A stretch of DNA of 64,000 nucleotides from Arthrobacter roseus (GTDB taxonomy: Bacteria; Actinomycetota; Actinomycetes; Actinomycetales; Micrococcaceae): contig NZ_JAFBCU010000001.1 of assembly GCF_016907875.1 (NCBI RefSeq), forward strand, positions 2,976,001 to 3,040,000, read 5' to 3'. Position numbers and translations under genes: made by a program. This document shows, piece after piece, positions 53,750 through 62,271 of the stretch; the stretch's first letter is position 1; every line of letters starts with the position of its first letter. Under the pieces are notes generated by a model. That model made no database searches. It saw nothing but the letters and a program-made list of their open reading frames with translations, and was not told the origin of the DNA.

Positions 53750-54805
53750 CTAACTGTTATTGCGCAGGCGTCTACCCTGCTCGATGACCTCCTCGTTCTT
53801 CTCGGCGTTCTTCTCTATGCCAGCTGTGTCGCGGGGAGGCAACTGAAGCGTGTCTTCAGCTTTGATGCCCGCCTGCAGCTCACGGCCGCGTTCAAGTTCA
53901 GCGTCGAATTCGGCACCGAAGAGAAGGGAAATATTGCTGATCCAGAACCACAGCAGCAGGACGATCACGCCACCGATCGCGCCATAGGTTGCGTTGTAAC
54001 TGCCAAAACTCGTCACGTAGAACGCAAACCCCACAGTGGCCACACCGAGCACCAGTAGCGCAATGACGGCGCCAATGCTGATCCATCGAAACTTTGGCTG
54101 CTTGACGTTGGACGTGCTGTGGTAAAGCAGCGCGATGACGATGACCGCGAAGAGCGCCAGCACGGGCCATTTGGCAATGCTCCAGACGGTGACTGCGGTG
54201 CTCCCGAGTCCGACGACGTTCCCAATAGATTCAGCGATAGGACCGGAGACCACAAGCATCACCATTCCCGCGGCGGCCATGACGACGACGATGAGCGTCA
54301 CCAAGAGCTGGCTGGGGATGAGTTTCCAGAAGGGGCGCCCTTCCTCAATCTCGTAGATTCGGTTCATAGCACGCCCAAAGGCCTTGACATACCCCGAGGC
54401 AGACCAGAGTGCACCAGCGAGACCGACGATGAACACGAGTCCGGCGCCCGAAGAGGAGCTCAACCCCTCAATGACGGAGGTGAGTGTCTCTGTGGAGCTT
54501 CCTGGGGCCGCTCCACCGATCAGATCCGTCATCGTTTTGGTGACGGCATCGCCCAGACCGAACAGGCCCACGATGGACACCAGCGCCAACAGCGCGGGAA
54601 ACAGAGCTAGAACCATGTAGTAGGTGAGTGATGCGGCCAGATCGGTGCATTGATCACCCGTGAACTCACGGATAGTCCGCTTGAACACGTATTTCCACAC
54701 CGGTTTATGGATTTTCGTGGGCGCGTCCGGCTTATCGGCCCTATCCGGCGCCGGAGCGTGGCGCCCCTTCGCTGCCGTGATGTTCGCTTCCTTGGTCACA
54801 CGCAC
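53750..54805 (-). CDS. YihY/BrkB family membrane protein
   Basis: 351 residues with six hydrophobic segments after a polar N-terminus of about 45 residues. The landmarks LAASLTYYMVLALFPALLAL and ATYGAIGGVIVLLLWFWISN identify YihY/BrkB (once misnamed ribonuclease BN). Members are membrane proteins of unclear, perhaps transport-like, function. The C-terminal tail is polar and charged. It precedes the proline-rich-tail gene, 43 bases away, on the same strand. Confidence 0.88.
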   Translation of the reverse strand: MRVTKEANITAAKGRHAPAPDRADKPDAPTKIHKPVWKYVFKRTIREFTGDQCTDLAASLTYYMVLALFPALLALVSIVGLFGLGDAVTKTMTDLIGGAAPGSSTETLTSVIEGLSSSSGAGLVFIVGLAGALWSASGYVKAFGRAMNRIYEIEEGRPFWKLIPSQLLVTLIVVVMAAAGMVMLVVSGPIAESIGNVVGLGSTAVTVWSIAKWPVLALFAVIVIALLYHSTSNVKQPKFRWISIGAVIALLVLGVATVGFAFYVTSFGSYNATYGAIGGVIVLLLWFWISNISLLFGAEFDAELERGRELQAGIKAEDTLQLPPRDTAGIEKNAEKNEEVIEQGRRLRNNS

Positions 54806-54949
54806 TCCTAGCGGGAATCAACGAATAATAATAAGTAAGCTTAGCGGATTAGTGGCTGTCACCACAGAGATAGCCAGTAAACTGATCGTTGACGTCGAAT
54901 TGGTTGTACGGTGTTGTCAACGCACCCACGCGAAACAACAGGAGATCCC

Positions 54950-55180
54950 ATGAGCAGCGCGAATCCGGACCCGGAAGAGGACAACATCACGGGCCTGACC
55001 CCCGGCGGTAGCGTTCAGCCCGGGGACACACCACCGGCCGAGGCTAGTACCGCCGGGCCACAGGGGCACGAGGAACACGGCCCAAAGAAGGGCTTCTCTG
55101 CGGTATGGCTGGTGCTCATCGGCATCGTTGTTGCGCTGGTGCTGGTCCTGATCGTGGGACAAATCTCCAGCCTGTTCTAA
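54950..55180 (+). CDS. DUF6480 small membrane protein
   Basis: 76 residues from ATG 54950 with AGGAGA upstream. The polar start NPDPEEDNITGLTPGGSVQPGD resembles DUF6480 in parts such as TGLTPGGSVQPGDTPPAE, and a single C-terminal membrane helix follows (about 52-74). Function unknown; such short proteins appear next to stress genes in actinobacteria. It is divergent from YihY and ends at a strong terminator shared with the convergent gene. Confidence 0.75.
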   Translation: MSSANPDPEEDNITGLTPGGSVQPGDTPPAEASTAGPQGHEEHGPKKGFSAVWLVLIGIVVALVLVLIVGQISSLF

Positions 55181-55186
55181 GCAAAA

Positions 55187-55250
55187 AAATCGACTCTGCA
55201 GTAGATGCTGTTCTCATCGCTGAGACGCTCATCTACTGCAAAGTCGATTT
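55187..55250. terminator. Strong bidirectional terminator between DUF6480 and the Rv2629-like gene
   Basis: Arms 55187-55207 and 55230-55250 pair through 20 positions with one mismatch (AAATCGACT, then TGCAGTAGATG, against their complements), with an inner TCTCA/TGAGA pair. On the minus strand the stem is followed by seven T residues, so it is a strong Rho-independent terminator for the leftward gene. Confidence 0.92.
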
Positions 55251-55259
55251 CAGGAAGGG

Positions 55260-56414
55260 TCAGCTTCCAGGAACGTTCGGGCCCGTTGACCAACGGAGCA
55301 GCGCCGACACCGATTCGTCCTTGTCCAAGACCCCATCGGGCAAGAACAACACCCTGCAGTCAGTCAGCGCCGCAGCCCGAACCAGCGCCGACTGCGCCGG
55401 AACCTCACCGAGCACACCCGCCCCAGCCCGCTCGCCGTCGGACGTAGCCACCCACGGTTCCGCATCGAGCGCCAGTAGCGTCGAGTCCTGCCATTCGCTG
55501 GCCTGAATCATCAACACGTCCACCTGCGCTTGCTGCAGTGCGGTAACCACTGCGCCAATACCCGTGGCTGCCCGGGGATTTGCCTGCCCCTCCTGCATCC
55601 GCAGCCGGTTCAGCAACTCCTCTTGAACCTCCGCCAGCTTCTGTGCCACAAGCGACTCCACCTGGAGATTGAACTCGTGATGATCAGCGCCACCGGTTCG
55701 GGTATGACTTTCAACGACGGAGGCGACGACGGCGCTTTCCTTGGCAAGCTGATCCCGGACCAGCTGCCGCGCCCGGACGTCACCGGCGATAATGACGAGT
55801 TTGGGGTGAACCTCATAGACCACACGGTCGATCTCCGCGGCGACCTCGGACGCGTTGACCTTCCAGATGTTCTCCGTGCGGTGCTGCAGTCCGCCCTGAG
55901 ACCAGCCGCCGCCTGGAACCTTCTTCAGATTCTCTGTGGACCCCTCCACCTCCACTGACCGGCCAGCCGCCGTCGTTCCTGCGTAAGCGAGCCGCACTTC
56001 GCCGCCGTCGCGGCTTACCTCGGCCACAACGTAGGGAAACTGCTCTGGGCGGTGTCGCAGCAACGGCACCAGATGTGGAACTGTGTCCACCGTGACGAAT
56101 GACTTCATCACCAGGTGTCCGTGGAACCGCTCGTTCAGCGCGACTTCGCCGTCGCGCACGAGAAGTACCTGCGAGACGGGATCCGGCAGGCCCTTTGATG
56201 ATTCACGGAGAGCCTGATCAACAGCTTTCACGTCTGCCTTTGAAGCTCCTGCACGCTGAAGTTCATTATGCACATTTTCCGGAATGACGTCGTGGGCACG
56301 CAGGGAATCGACGGTGCCTGTACTGGCATCTATATACACAGAGCACCACGGTCCCGGCTGCCGGAACAACGCAGAGCATTCGGAGAGGGGAGTTTTACGT
56401 GCCGTTGCGGTCAT
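55260..56414 (-). CDS. Rv2629-like / baeRF family protein (ribosome-hibernation candidate)
   Basis: 384 residues with an eRF1/Pelota-related layout: an N-terminal domain, a middle domain with VPGGGWSQGGLQHRTENIW, and a C-terminal domain with VTALQQAQVDVLMI and VLFLPDGVLDKDESVSALLR (20). This matches the bacterial aeRF1-like (baeRF) family of Mycobacterium Rv2629. A distant relative, Balon, binds the ribosomal A site during hibernation in Psychrobacter, and a mycobacterial homologue also binds ribosomes. The hibernation role here is inference. It is isolated by a strong terminator, downstream of a group of stress genes. Confidence 0.8.
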   Translation of the reverse strand: MTATARKTPLSECSALFRQPGPWCSVYIDASTGTVDSLRAHDVIPENVHNELQRAGASKADVKAVDQALRESSKGLPDPVSQVLLVRDGEVALNERFHGHLVMKSFVTVDTVPHLVPLLRHRPEQFPYVVAEVSRDGGEVRLAYAGTTAAGRSVEVEGSTENLKKVPGGGWSQGGLQHRTENIWKVNASEVAAEIDRVVYEVHPKLVIIAGDVRARQLVRDQLAKESAVVASVVESHTRTGGADHHEFNLQVESLVAQKLAEVQEELLNRLRMQEGQANPRAATGIGAVVTALQQAQVDVLMIQASEWQDSTLLALDAEPWVATSDGERAGAGVLGEVPAQSALVRAAALTDCRVLFLPDGVLDKDESVSALLRWSTGPNVPGS

Positions 56415-56551
56415 CGGGGTGTTCTCCTTCCATCACGGGGAGCCAGGTGACTCCCTGGATCGCCTTCCGGTTTCTGAAGCGGCAGGCTACTTAGTGTCTA
56501 TCACTCCCGAACATGGAAATGAAGACCTACAGACCGGATGCCCTGTGAAGA

Positions 56552-57337
56552 TCAGGAAGTTATTGAGCTGGCGTCAAGGTTGCGCGTGATCGTTGGGAAC
56601 TTTGGGTTGAGACTGTCTCCCGATGAGACTCCGCGCAGACGTCGCCCCATCCACGGGCCAACGTACTCACGCGCCCACTGGGCATCGGCGCGCAACTGCC
56701 GCAGGCGGCCCAGTGCCGGCCTCGTTTCGAGGCCCGGAACATCAATCCTGTGCGAAGTGCGCATCACGTCAAGTACTTTGCGGGCCATCAGGGTGTGGCC
56801 GGCAGTGGACATGTGCAGGCGATCAGTGTCCCAGTACCGCCAGTCGCGGAATTCCCGCATGCGCCAGTAGTCCACGATGTCGGCGCCGTGATTCTCTGCA
56901 ATCTCGCGGACAAGTTCGTTGTAGATGGCCGTCCGTCCGCGCGTCTTCCCAAACACAGCGGACGCTGACGAATCAAAACCGGTGAAGAGGATGACCTTCG
57001 CACCGGAGTTGCGGAGGCGGGCCACACCGTCCTCGTACGTTGTCAGGAGCGCATCGATGTCTACCCGTGGCCGAAGAATATCGTTTCCGCCGCCGTAGAT
57101 ACTGACCAGGGTTGGCTCCAGCGCGAGCGCCGCGTCCACCTGCTCGTCCATGATCTGGCGAAGCTTGCGCCCTCGGATAGCCAGATTGGCGTAGCCGGCG
57201 GCCGGATCTGCAAGGATGAGCTGCTCCGCTACCCGGTCTGCCCAGCCGCGGACCCCGTTCGGCCGCGACTCATCCCGGTCTCCCACGCCTTCGGTGAATG
57301 AATCACCCAGTGCCACATATCGTTGCGTCATTTCCAC
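56552..57337 (-). CDS. SGNH/GDSL hydrolase
   Basis: 261 residues (ATG 57337; ATG 57331 is an alternative). The block I motif ALGDSFTEG carries the catalytic Ser near residue 13, block III is GGGNDI and the Asp/His pair is in DRLHMSTAGH. No signal peptide, so cytosolic. Members are esterases, lipases or carbohydrate deacetylases; the substrate cannot be inferred. The C-terminal 50 residues are an additional basic extension. It is divergent from the lipid-kinase-like gene. Confidence 0.87.
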   Translation of the reverse strand: MEMTQRYVALGDSFTEGVGDRDESRPNGVRGWADRVAEQLILADPAAGYANLAIRGRKLRQIMDEQVDAALALEPTLVSIYGGGNDILRPRVDIDALLTTYEDGVARLRNSGAKVILFTGFDSSASAVFGKTRGRTAIYNELVREIAENHGADIVDYWRMREFRDWRYWDTDRLHMSTAGHTLMARKVLDVMRTSHRIDVPGLETRPALGRLRQLRADAQWAREYVGPWMGRRLRGVSSGDSLNPKFPTITRNLDASSITS

Positions 57338-57408
57338 GTGCCCACCTTACGCGCAAGCCCGCCAACGGCCTGCGCGTAACAGGCGAACGCCCCCGCTAAA
57401 GTAGGACT

Positions 57409-58305
57409 ATGACCCAACGTGCCGCGCTCATCGTCAATCCGATCAAATCCACGAACGACGACGTCGCCAAGGCGGTCCGCGACCTCTCCACGTCCGAGGG
57501 CTGGGACTCTCCACTGGAGATCGAGACGACGGCTGAGGACCCGGGTTTCGGACAGGCCAAGGAAGCGCTCGCCGCGGGGGTCGACGTCGTACTGGCCGCC
57601 GGTGGCGACGGCACCGTACGTGCAGTTGCGCACGAGCTCGCGGGAACCGATGTGCCGCTAGGCCTGATTCCGCTGGGCACGGGCAATCTGCTCGCCCGGA
57701 ACCTGGAACTGCCACTGAACAACATTGCCGACGCCACACGGCGAGCCATGCTCGGCGAAGACCACCAGATCGACGTCGTCTACGCCACGCTTGACCACGC
57801 GGACGAACGTCACCTGTTTCTGGTGATGGCCGGAATTGGTTTTGACGCCGCCGTCATGGCAGATACCAACGACGTCCTGAAGGACCGGGTTGGCTGGTTG
57901 GCGTACGTAGACGCTGGCATCCGAAACCTTCCCGGAAAACCGTCCAAGACCCGCATAGCGATCAATGGACAGGCGCCGATGCGCCGCCGTCTGCGCAGCG
58001 TCATGGGCGGCAATTGCGGCAAGATCCAGGGTGGGCTGGAAATTTTCCCCGGTGCCAAGCTTGACGACGGCGTGCTGGACATCATGACGGTGGCGCCCAG
58101 TGGAGCGTTTGGTTGGATTGGTGTGGCCGCCAAACTGCTGCGGCGGAACAAAGGCAAAGACCCGGCCGTGGAATACTTTCAGGGCCAGAGCGCCGAGATC
58201 GATTCCGAGGAACCGTTGGAGATTCAGCTCGACGGCGATCATCTGGGACAGGCACGTCACCTCGCAATGGAACTCGATGCAGGCGTGCTGACCATCAGGC
58301 ACTAG
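57409..58305 (+). CDS. Diacylglycerol-kinase-like lipid kinase (DagK/YegS family)
   Basis: 298 residues. The nucleotide-binding motif GGDGT at 65-69, the start LIVNPIKS, LGTGNLLARNL and the GIGFDAAVM region identify the DAGK catalytic family. It phosphorylates diacylglycerol or a related lipid (sphingosine/YegS-like alternatives are possible). Actinobacterial relatives recycle diacylglycerol into phospholipids. It stands alone, convergent with an M23 peptidase gene 18 bases away. Confidence 0.88.
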   Translation: MTQRAALIVNPIKSTNDDVAKAVRDLSTSEGWDSPLEIETTAEDPGFGQAKEALAAGVDVVLAAGGDGTVRAVAHELAGTDVPLGLIPLGTGNLLARNLELPLNNIADATRRAMLGEDHQIDVVYATLDHADERHLFLVMAGIGFDAAVMADTNDVLKDRVGWLAYVDAGIRNLPGKPSKTRIAINGQAPMRRRLRSVMGGNCGKIQGGLEIFPGAKLDDGVLDIMTVAPSGAFGWIGVAAKLLRRNKGKDPAVEYFQGQSAEIDSEEPLEIQLDGDHLGQARHLAMELDAGVLTIRH

Positions 58306-58323
58306 GAACCGGTCCGATGGGCC

Positions 58324-59022
58324 CTACAGGAAGCCCAGCGGGTCCACGACGTTGTCGTTCACCATGACCTCAAAGTGCAGGTGACAACCGGTGGAGTTGC
58401 CGGTGCTGCCTATGGCACCCAGAGTTGCACCACGGGTTAGCTTTTCGCCCACGGCCACACCGATCGCGCTCAGATGGTTATAAGTGGTCTTCATACCGTC
58501 GCCGTGCTCGACAACGACCCGTTGCCCGCCCCCGAAGGGGTGCCAGCCAGCTTCGGCGACAACCCCGTCGTCAGATGCGAGCACCGCCGCCCCGCACGCA
58601 CCCGAGTAATCGACGCCACGGTGGAAATCGGTAGCGGTATTTCCGAGCGGGTTGGCCCTCGTGCCGAAGAACGACGCAAGGTGCGCGCTCGCCAGCGGCT
58701 CTGAGAGCCCGGTTGGCTCGATGCTGGAGGACACTGTGGCGGGGCCTGCTGGCTTGTCCCCCGCTGTGCCTTGTGACTCGCTCGTGATCGAGGAGGTGCG
58801 TTGAAAGTCGACGGAAGCGTCGTCGTCAGCGTGGACCTGGTCAGTGTCTGGGGAGTTGGCGGAGGCCACGTGTCCCAGGGGTGCGGCTGGCTCCGCGATC
58901 GTGCTGCCTGCGACGAGACCGGCAAGTGCCAGAACGCTGCCAGCGACGGTGAAAAACTGGTGTCGCATCGGAGCTTTGGCGGACTGGACGCAACGGCGTC
59001 CATGGTGGGTTGAATGAGTCAC
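58324..59022 (-). CDS. Secreted M23 (LytM-type) peptidase
   Basis: 232 residues from GTG 59022, chosen because GAGAGG stands 7 bases upstream; the next ATG (58968) has none. An n-region with RR and a hydrophobic core give a signal peptide. After a polar Ser/Asp-rich linker comes the LytM domain: HRGVDYSG (zinc His and Asp), and HLHFEVMVND with the HxH motif, followed by VDPLGFL. It should cut peptidoglycan cross-bridges or act as a cell-separation factor. The leader holds a possible structured RNA. Confidence 0.88.
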   Translation of the reverse strand: MTHSTHHGRRCVQSAKAPMRHQFFTVAGSVLALAGLVAGSTIAEPAAPLGHVASANSPDTDQVHADDDASVDFQRTSSITSESQGTAGDKPAGPATVSSSIEPTGLSEPLASAHLASFFGTRANPLGNTATDFHRGVDYSGACGAAVLASDDGVVAEAGWHPFGGGQRVVVEHGDGMKTTYNHLSAIGVAVGEKLTRGATLGAIGSTGNSTGCHLHFEVMVNDNVVDPLGFL

Positions 59023-59035
59023 GTAAAAGCCTCTC

Positions 59036-59100
59036 GTGACGCCTGCGGTAGCGGGACCGGGCGCCTGACAGGGTTGAGCGTGGAGCACGGGAACTGAAGC
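59036..59100 (-). other. Leader of the M23 peptidase with possible ydaO-like fragment
   Basis: Minus-strand leader ending in GTCCCGCTACCGCAGGCG and CACGAGAGG before the ribosome binding site. This resembles the 3' end of c-di-AMP (ydaO) riboswitches, which often precede actinobacterial cell-wall hydrolase genes, but the upstream core is not recognisable, so the call is weak. Confidence 0.25.
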
Positions 59101-59200
59101 AATGACGCATATCAGTACATTGACCAGACTACGGCGATGTTAACAAAGAGTTATCATTTCGTAACATAGGCCACGTCAGGTCAACCACACCGGGAAACGC

Positions 59201-61192
59201 CTACGCCTCAGATTTTCCTTTGCGCCAGTAGCCCATGAACGCCACCTGTTTGCGATCGATCCCGACGTCGCGCACCAAGTATCTGCGCAGCTCACGAACA
59301 ACTGCGGCTTCACCCGCAATCCACGCGTAGAACGGTAGGGCACCAGCTGGCATGTCGGGGTTGGGGGTGGCTTCGATGGCAGCCTGATCCAGACGCTGCG
59401 GCGTCTCCCACAGTATGGCCTGATCCACGTCCACGAACTCGGGTTCTCTTCCCAGCGGAAGCCCGGCTTTCACCGAAGCTGACGGCGTACGACCAACGGC
59501 AGCCCAACCTGGCAGGACGACGGCGCGTCGCACCGCTGCATCGAGCAATTCACCGTGCGGGCGTTCACCTCGTGCCAGCCAGGTCACCTCCACACCCGAC
59601 GGCGTCCGCACGTCCTGGAAGTCAGCGGGCTCGGGCACCTCAAGAATGGCGTTGCCCGTCATGTCCGCAGGCAGGGACTCGAGAATCGCTGCAATTGCGG
59701 GAACAGCTGTCTCGTCTCCAGCCAGCAAAACCCGCTGCGCTAGACCCGGGCTCCACTCAATGCCACCGTATGCTCCGGCGGTGCTGCAGTTCGCGGCCCC
59801 GATGTTGGGACCTATGACGCTCAGTGTGTCTCCAGGCGCCGCTTTGATGGCCCACTGGGATGCAGGTCCACCCTTGCCCAACTCATCGAAGTGCATCACG
59901 AAATCAACGTCCAGCTCGTGCTCGCCGTCGACAATCCGGTGCTCCCTGACCGTGTAAGTGCGCATCGCACCGCGCACCTCAGGGTCAACCTGTAGCCACG
60001 TCTGGTACCAGCCAGCGCCTGCATCCTCGGATTCCGCAATGAGCGCTTTGAGATCGAACGGCGCCCGGTCCTGTACCGGAATGATCAGCTTGATCCGTAG
60101 ATCCAGGGTGTCTCCCCGGACGCCGAACCCGGCCAGATCCATTCCCGTGAACGTGACGCGGCGGAAGTTGGGGCCGAGGCGTTCCACGCACTTCACGGTC
60201 ACATCGAAACAGCCGACGGCGTTGACCGGGCGGGGCTTGGCCGGGCCGGATTTTGTGGGGCTCGGCTTAGTTTGCTCCGGCCTGCGGTGATGACGGCCTT
60301 CCGGAATCACCATGGGCGTACCGGATACCGGGTCCGTGATGACACTGGACTGCAGACCGAATATCCGGCTGACGTTTTCTTCTGTCACGACGTCCGCGGG
60401 CGCACCCTGGGCGATGATGCTGCCCTTGCACATGGCGATCAAGTGATCCGCGTATCGAGCGGCGAGGTTCAGATCGTGCAGCACAATGGCCACGGTGGTG
60501 CCGGTCCTGCGGTTGAGGTCGAAGACGAGGTCCAAAACCTCAACCTGATGCGCCACATCGAGGAAGGTGGTGGGCTCGTCCAGAAGCAGGATGTCCGTCT
60601 CCTGTGCAAGGGCCATGGCGATCCACACGCGCTGACGTTGACCGCCGGACAGCTCATCCACGCAGCGCTCAGCGAGCTCCAGCGTGTCCGTCGCTTCCAG
60701 CGCTGACGCGACGGCGGCGTCGTCCCCCGGCGTCCACTGACGGAACCATCCCTGGTGCGGGTAGCGTCCGCGGCCCACGAGGTCCGCCACGGTAATTCCA
60801 TCCGGAGCCGACGGCGTCTGCGGTAGCAGTCCCAGGGTTCTGGCAACCTGCTTGGTGGGCAGGGAATGGATGTCCCGGCCATCCAGCATCACCGTTCCGG
60901 ACGCAGGTTTGAGGAGGCGGGCAAGCCCGCGCAGGAGAGTCGACTTGCCGCAGGCATTGGCTCCGACAATGACCGTAACCTGACCGGGCGGCAGCTCCAC
61001 CGTGAGGTCATGGACCACCGTATGGTCGTCATAGGCGAGGGTCAGTTTCTCGGCCTTCAGCGAGCGACCGGACACGGCACGGTCGGCAGACGCTGCCTCG
61101 ACCGTTTCCTGGTTGGAGGGCAACAGACGGGCTTCCTCGCCTCTTCCTGCGTCCTGGCCCGTACTGACCTTCTTCTCTGACTCAACGGTCAT
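59201..61192 (-). CDS. Fusion of a siderophore ABC ATPase with a siderophore-interacting reductase (SIP)
   Basis: 663 residues from ATG 61192 with GGGAGG upstream. Residues about 43-300 are a FepC-like ATPase: Walker A GANACGKST (77-85), LSGGQRQR (181-188), ILLLDEP (201-207), HDLNLAARY. After a Pro/Lys-rich linker at about 300-326, residues 328-663 are a ViuB-type siderophore-interacting protein: RVTFTG, MRTYTVREHR (FAD binding) and LLAGDETAVPAI. Inferred role: import plus reductive iron release from a ferric siderophore in one chain. The two FecCD permease genes lie upstream in the same operon. The frame is unbroken. Confidence 0.9.
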   Translation of the reverse strand: MTVESEKKVSTGQDAGRGEEARLLPSNQETVEAASADRAVSGRSLKAEKLTLAYDDHTVVHDLTVELPPGQVTVIVGANACGKSTLLRGLARLLKPASGTVMLDGRDIHSLPTKQVARTLGLLPQTPSAPDGITVADLVGRGRYPHQGWFRQWTPGDDAAVASALEATDTLELAERCVDELSGGQRQRVWIAMALAQETDILLLDEPTTFLDVAHQVEVLDLVFDLNRRTGTTVAIVLHDLNLAARYADHLIAMCKGSIIAQGAPADVVTEENVSRIFGLQSSVITDPVSGTPMVIPEGRHHRRPEQTKPSPTKSGPAKPRPVNAVGCFDVTVKCVERLGPNFRRVTFTGMDLAGFGVRGDTLDLRIKLIIPVQDRAPFDLKALIAESEDAGAGWYQTWLQVDPEVRGAMRTYTVREHRIVDGEHELDVDFVMHFDELGKGGPASQWAIKAAPGDTLSVIGPNIGAANCSTAGAYGGIEWSPGLAQRVLLAGDETAVPAIAAILESLPADMTGNAILEVPEPADFQDVRTPSGVEVTWLARGERPHGELLDAAVRRAVVLPGWAAVGRTPSASVKAGLPLGREPEFVDVDQAILWETPQRLDQAAIEATPNPDMPAGALPFYAWIAGEAAVVRELRRYLVRDVGIDRKQVAFMGYWRKGKSEA

Positions 61193-61194
61193 AT

Positions 61195-62271
61195 TCAGCC
61201 TCCCTGGCCGGTTCGATTGGACGTCGCCAGCAGCCACAGCAGGAACGGCGCGCCCAGGGCACCCGTAATGACTCCTACCGGCAGTGATACTCCGGAAATC
61301 ATGTTCGCGGCAATAAAGTCCGCGCCAAGTACGATGACGGCTCCCACCAGCCCGGCCGCCGGCAGCGACCCACGCCCCCGCAGGAGACGGCGGGCGATCG
61401 GCCCCGACAAAAACGCGATGAACGCAACGGGCCCGGCAGCCGCCGTCGCCACTGCACACAGGGCGACGCCGGCGATGATCAATCCCAGCCTCGCTGGTTC
61501 CACCTGGACGCCGAGGCCGGCAGCGGCGTCGTCGCCCAGTTCCAGTCCACCTAGGCTCCGGGACAGGACAACCGTTGCGGGCAGGAGCACCACCAGCGTC
61601 AGCCCAAGAATGCCAGCGCGGTCCCAGGTGGCGGGATTGAGGGATCCGCTCATCCAGACGAGGGCGTCCTGCGCTGTCCGCGCATCCGTGCGGGTGATGA
61701 GGTAACTGACTACGGCCTGCAGCACTGCAGCGAAACCGATGCCCACCAGAATCAGCCGGTACCCGGCCACTCCGCCGCGCCGCGACAGGCTGTAGATGGC
61801 GCCAGCAACAACGAGGGCTCCGAGAAGAGCCGCCCACGAAATGGCGATGCCCGATGCCCCGAAAATCACGATAGCGCTAACCGCGGCGGCGCTTGCCCCG
61901 TAGCTGATGCCGATGATGTCTGGGCTGGCCAGCGGATTGCGGAGCATGGTCTGGAAGATGGCACCAGCAATTCCGAACGCGACGCCGACCATGACGCCCA
62001 CGGTGGCTCTGGGCAGTTTGACATCCATGACGATGAACGTGGCCCCGGGAATCTGTTCGCCGCCCAGAATGCGAAAAAAATCGGGAATGGTCACGGTGTA
62101 GGTGCCCAGAAGGATGGAGACCGCGAACAACACAGCGGTCAGTCCAGCGAGCACACCGATGATCACGCGGCCGCGGCGGGATGATGTGCGGCGGCCGTGA
62201 CGAATCTTTTCGCCTGGCCTCATCGGTAGCTTGATGACGGCGTTTTGGGGCGTTTCGGTCTCCGTACTCAC
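61195..62271 (-). CDS. Iron-siderophore ABC transporter permease (FecD/FepG-like)
   Basis: 358 residues from GTG 62271, overlapping the previous permease stop (GTGA). About nine hydrophobic segments. Landmarks are QTMLRNPLASPDIIGISYGA (20) and PVAFIAFLSGPIARRLL, the FecCD hallmarks. It pairs with the second permease and with the fused ATPase encoded 2 bases downstream. The binding protein of this importer is not in the window. Confidence 0.92.
   Translation of the reverse strand: MSTETETPQNAVIKLPMRPGEKIRHGRRTSSRRGRVIIGVLAGLTAVLFAVSILLGTYTVTIPDFFRILGGEQIPGATFIVMDVKLPRATVGVMVGVAFGIAGAIFQTMLRNPLASPDIIGISYGASAAAVSAIVIFGASGIAISWAALLGALVVAGAIYSLSRRGGVAGYRLILVGIGFAAVLQAVVSYLITRTDARTAQDALVWMSGSLNPATWDRAGILGLTLVVLLPATVVLSRSLGGLELGDDAAAGLGVQVEPARLGLIIAGVALCAVATAAAGPVAFIAFLSGPIARRLLRGRGSLPAAGLVGAVIVLGADFIAANMISGVSLPVGVITGALGAPFLLWLLATSNRTGQGG

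Noticed and set aside
61193-61837. N-terminal extension of the ATPase-SIP fusion by 215 codons
   Set aside because: It overlaps the FecCD permease gene in another frame, and the ribosome binding site favours ATG 61192.
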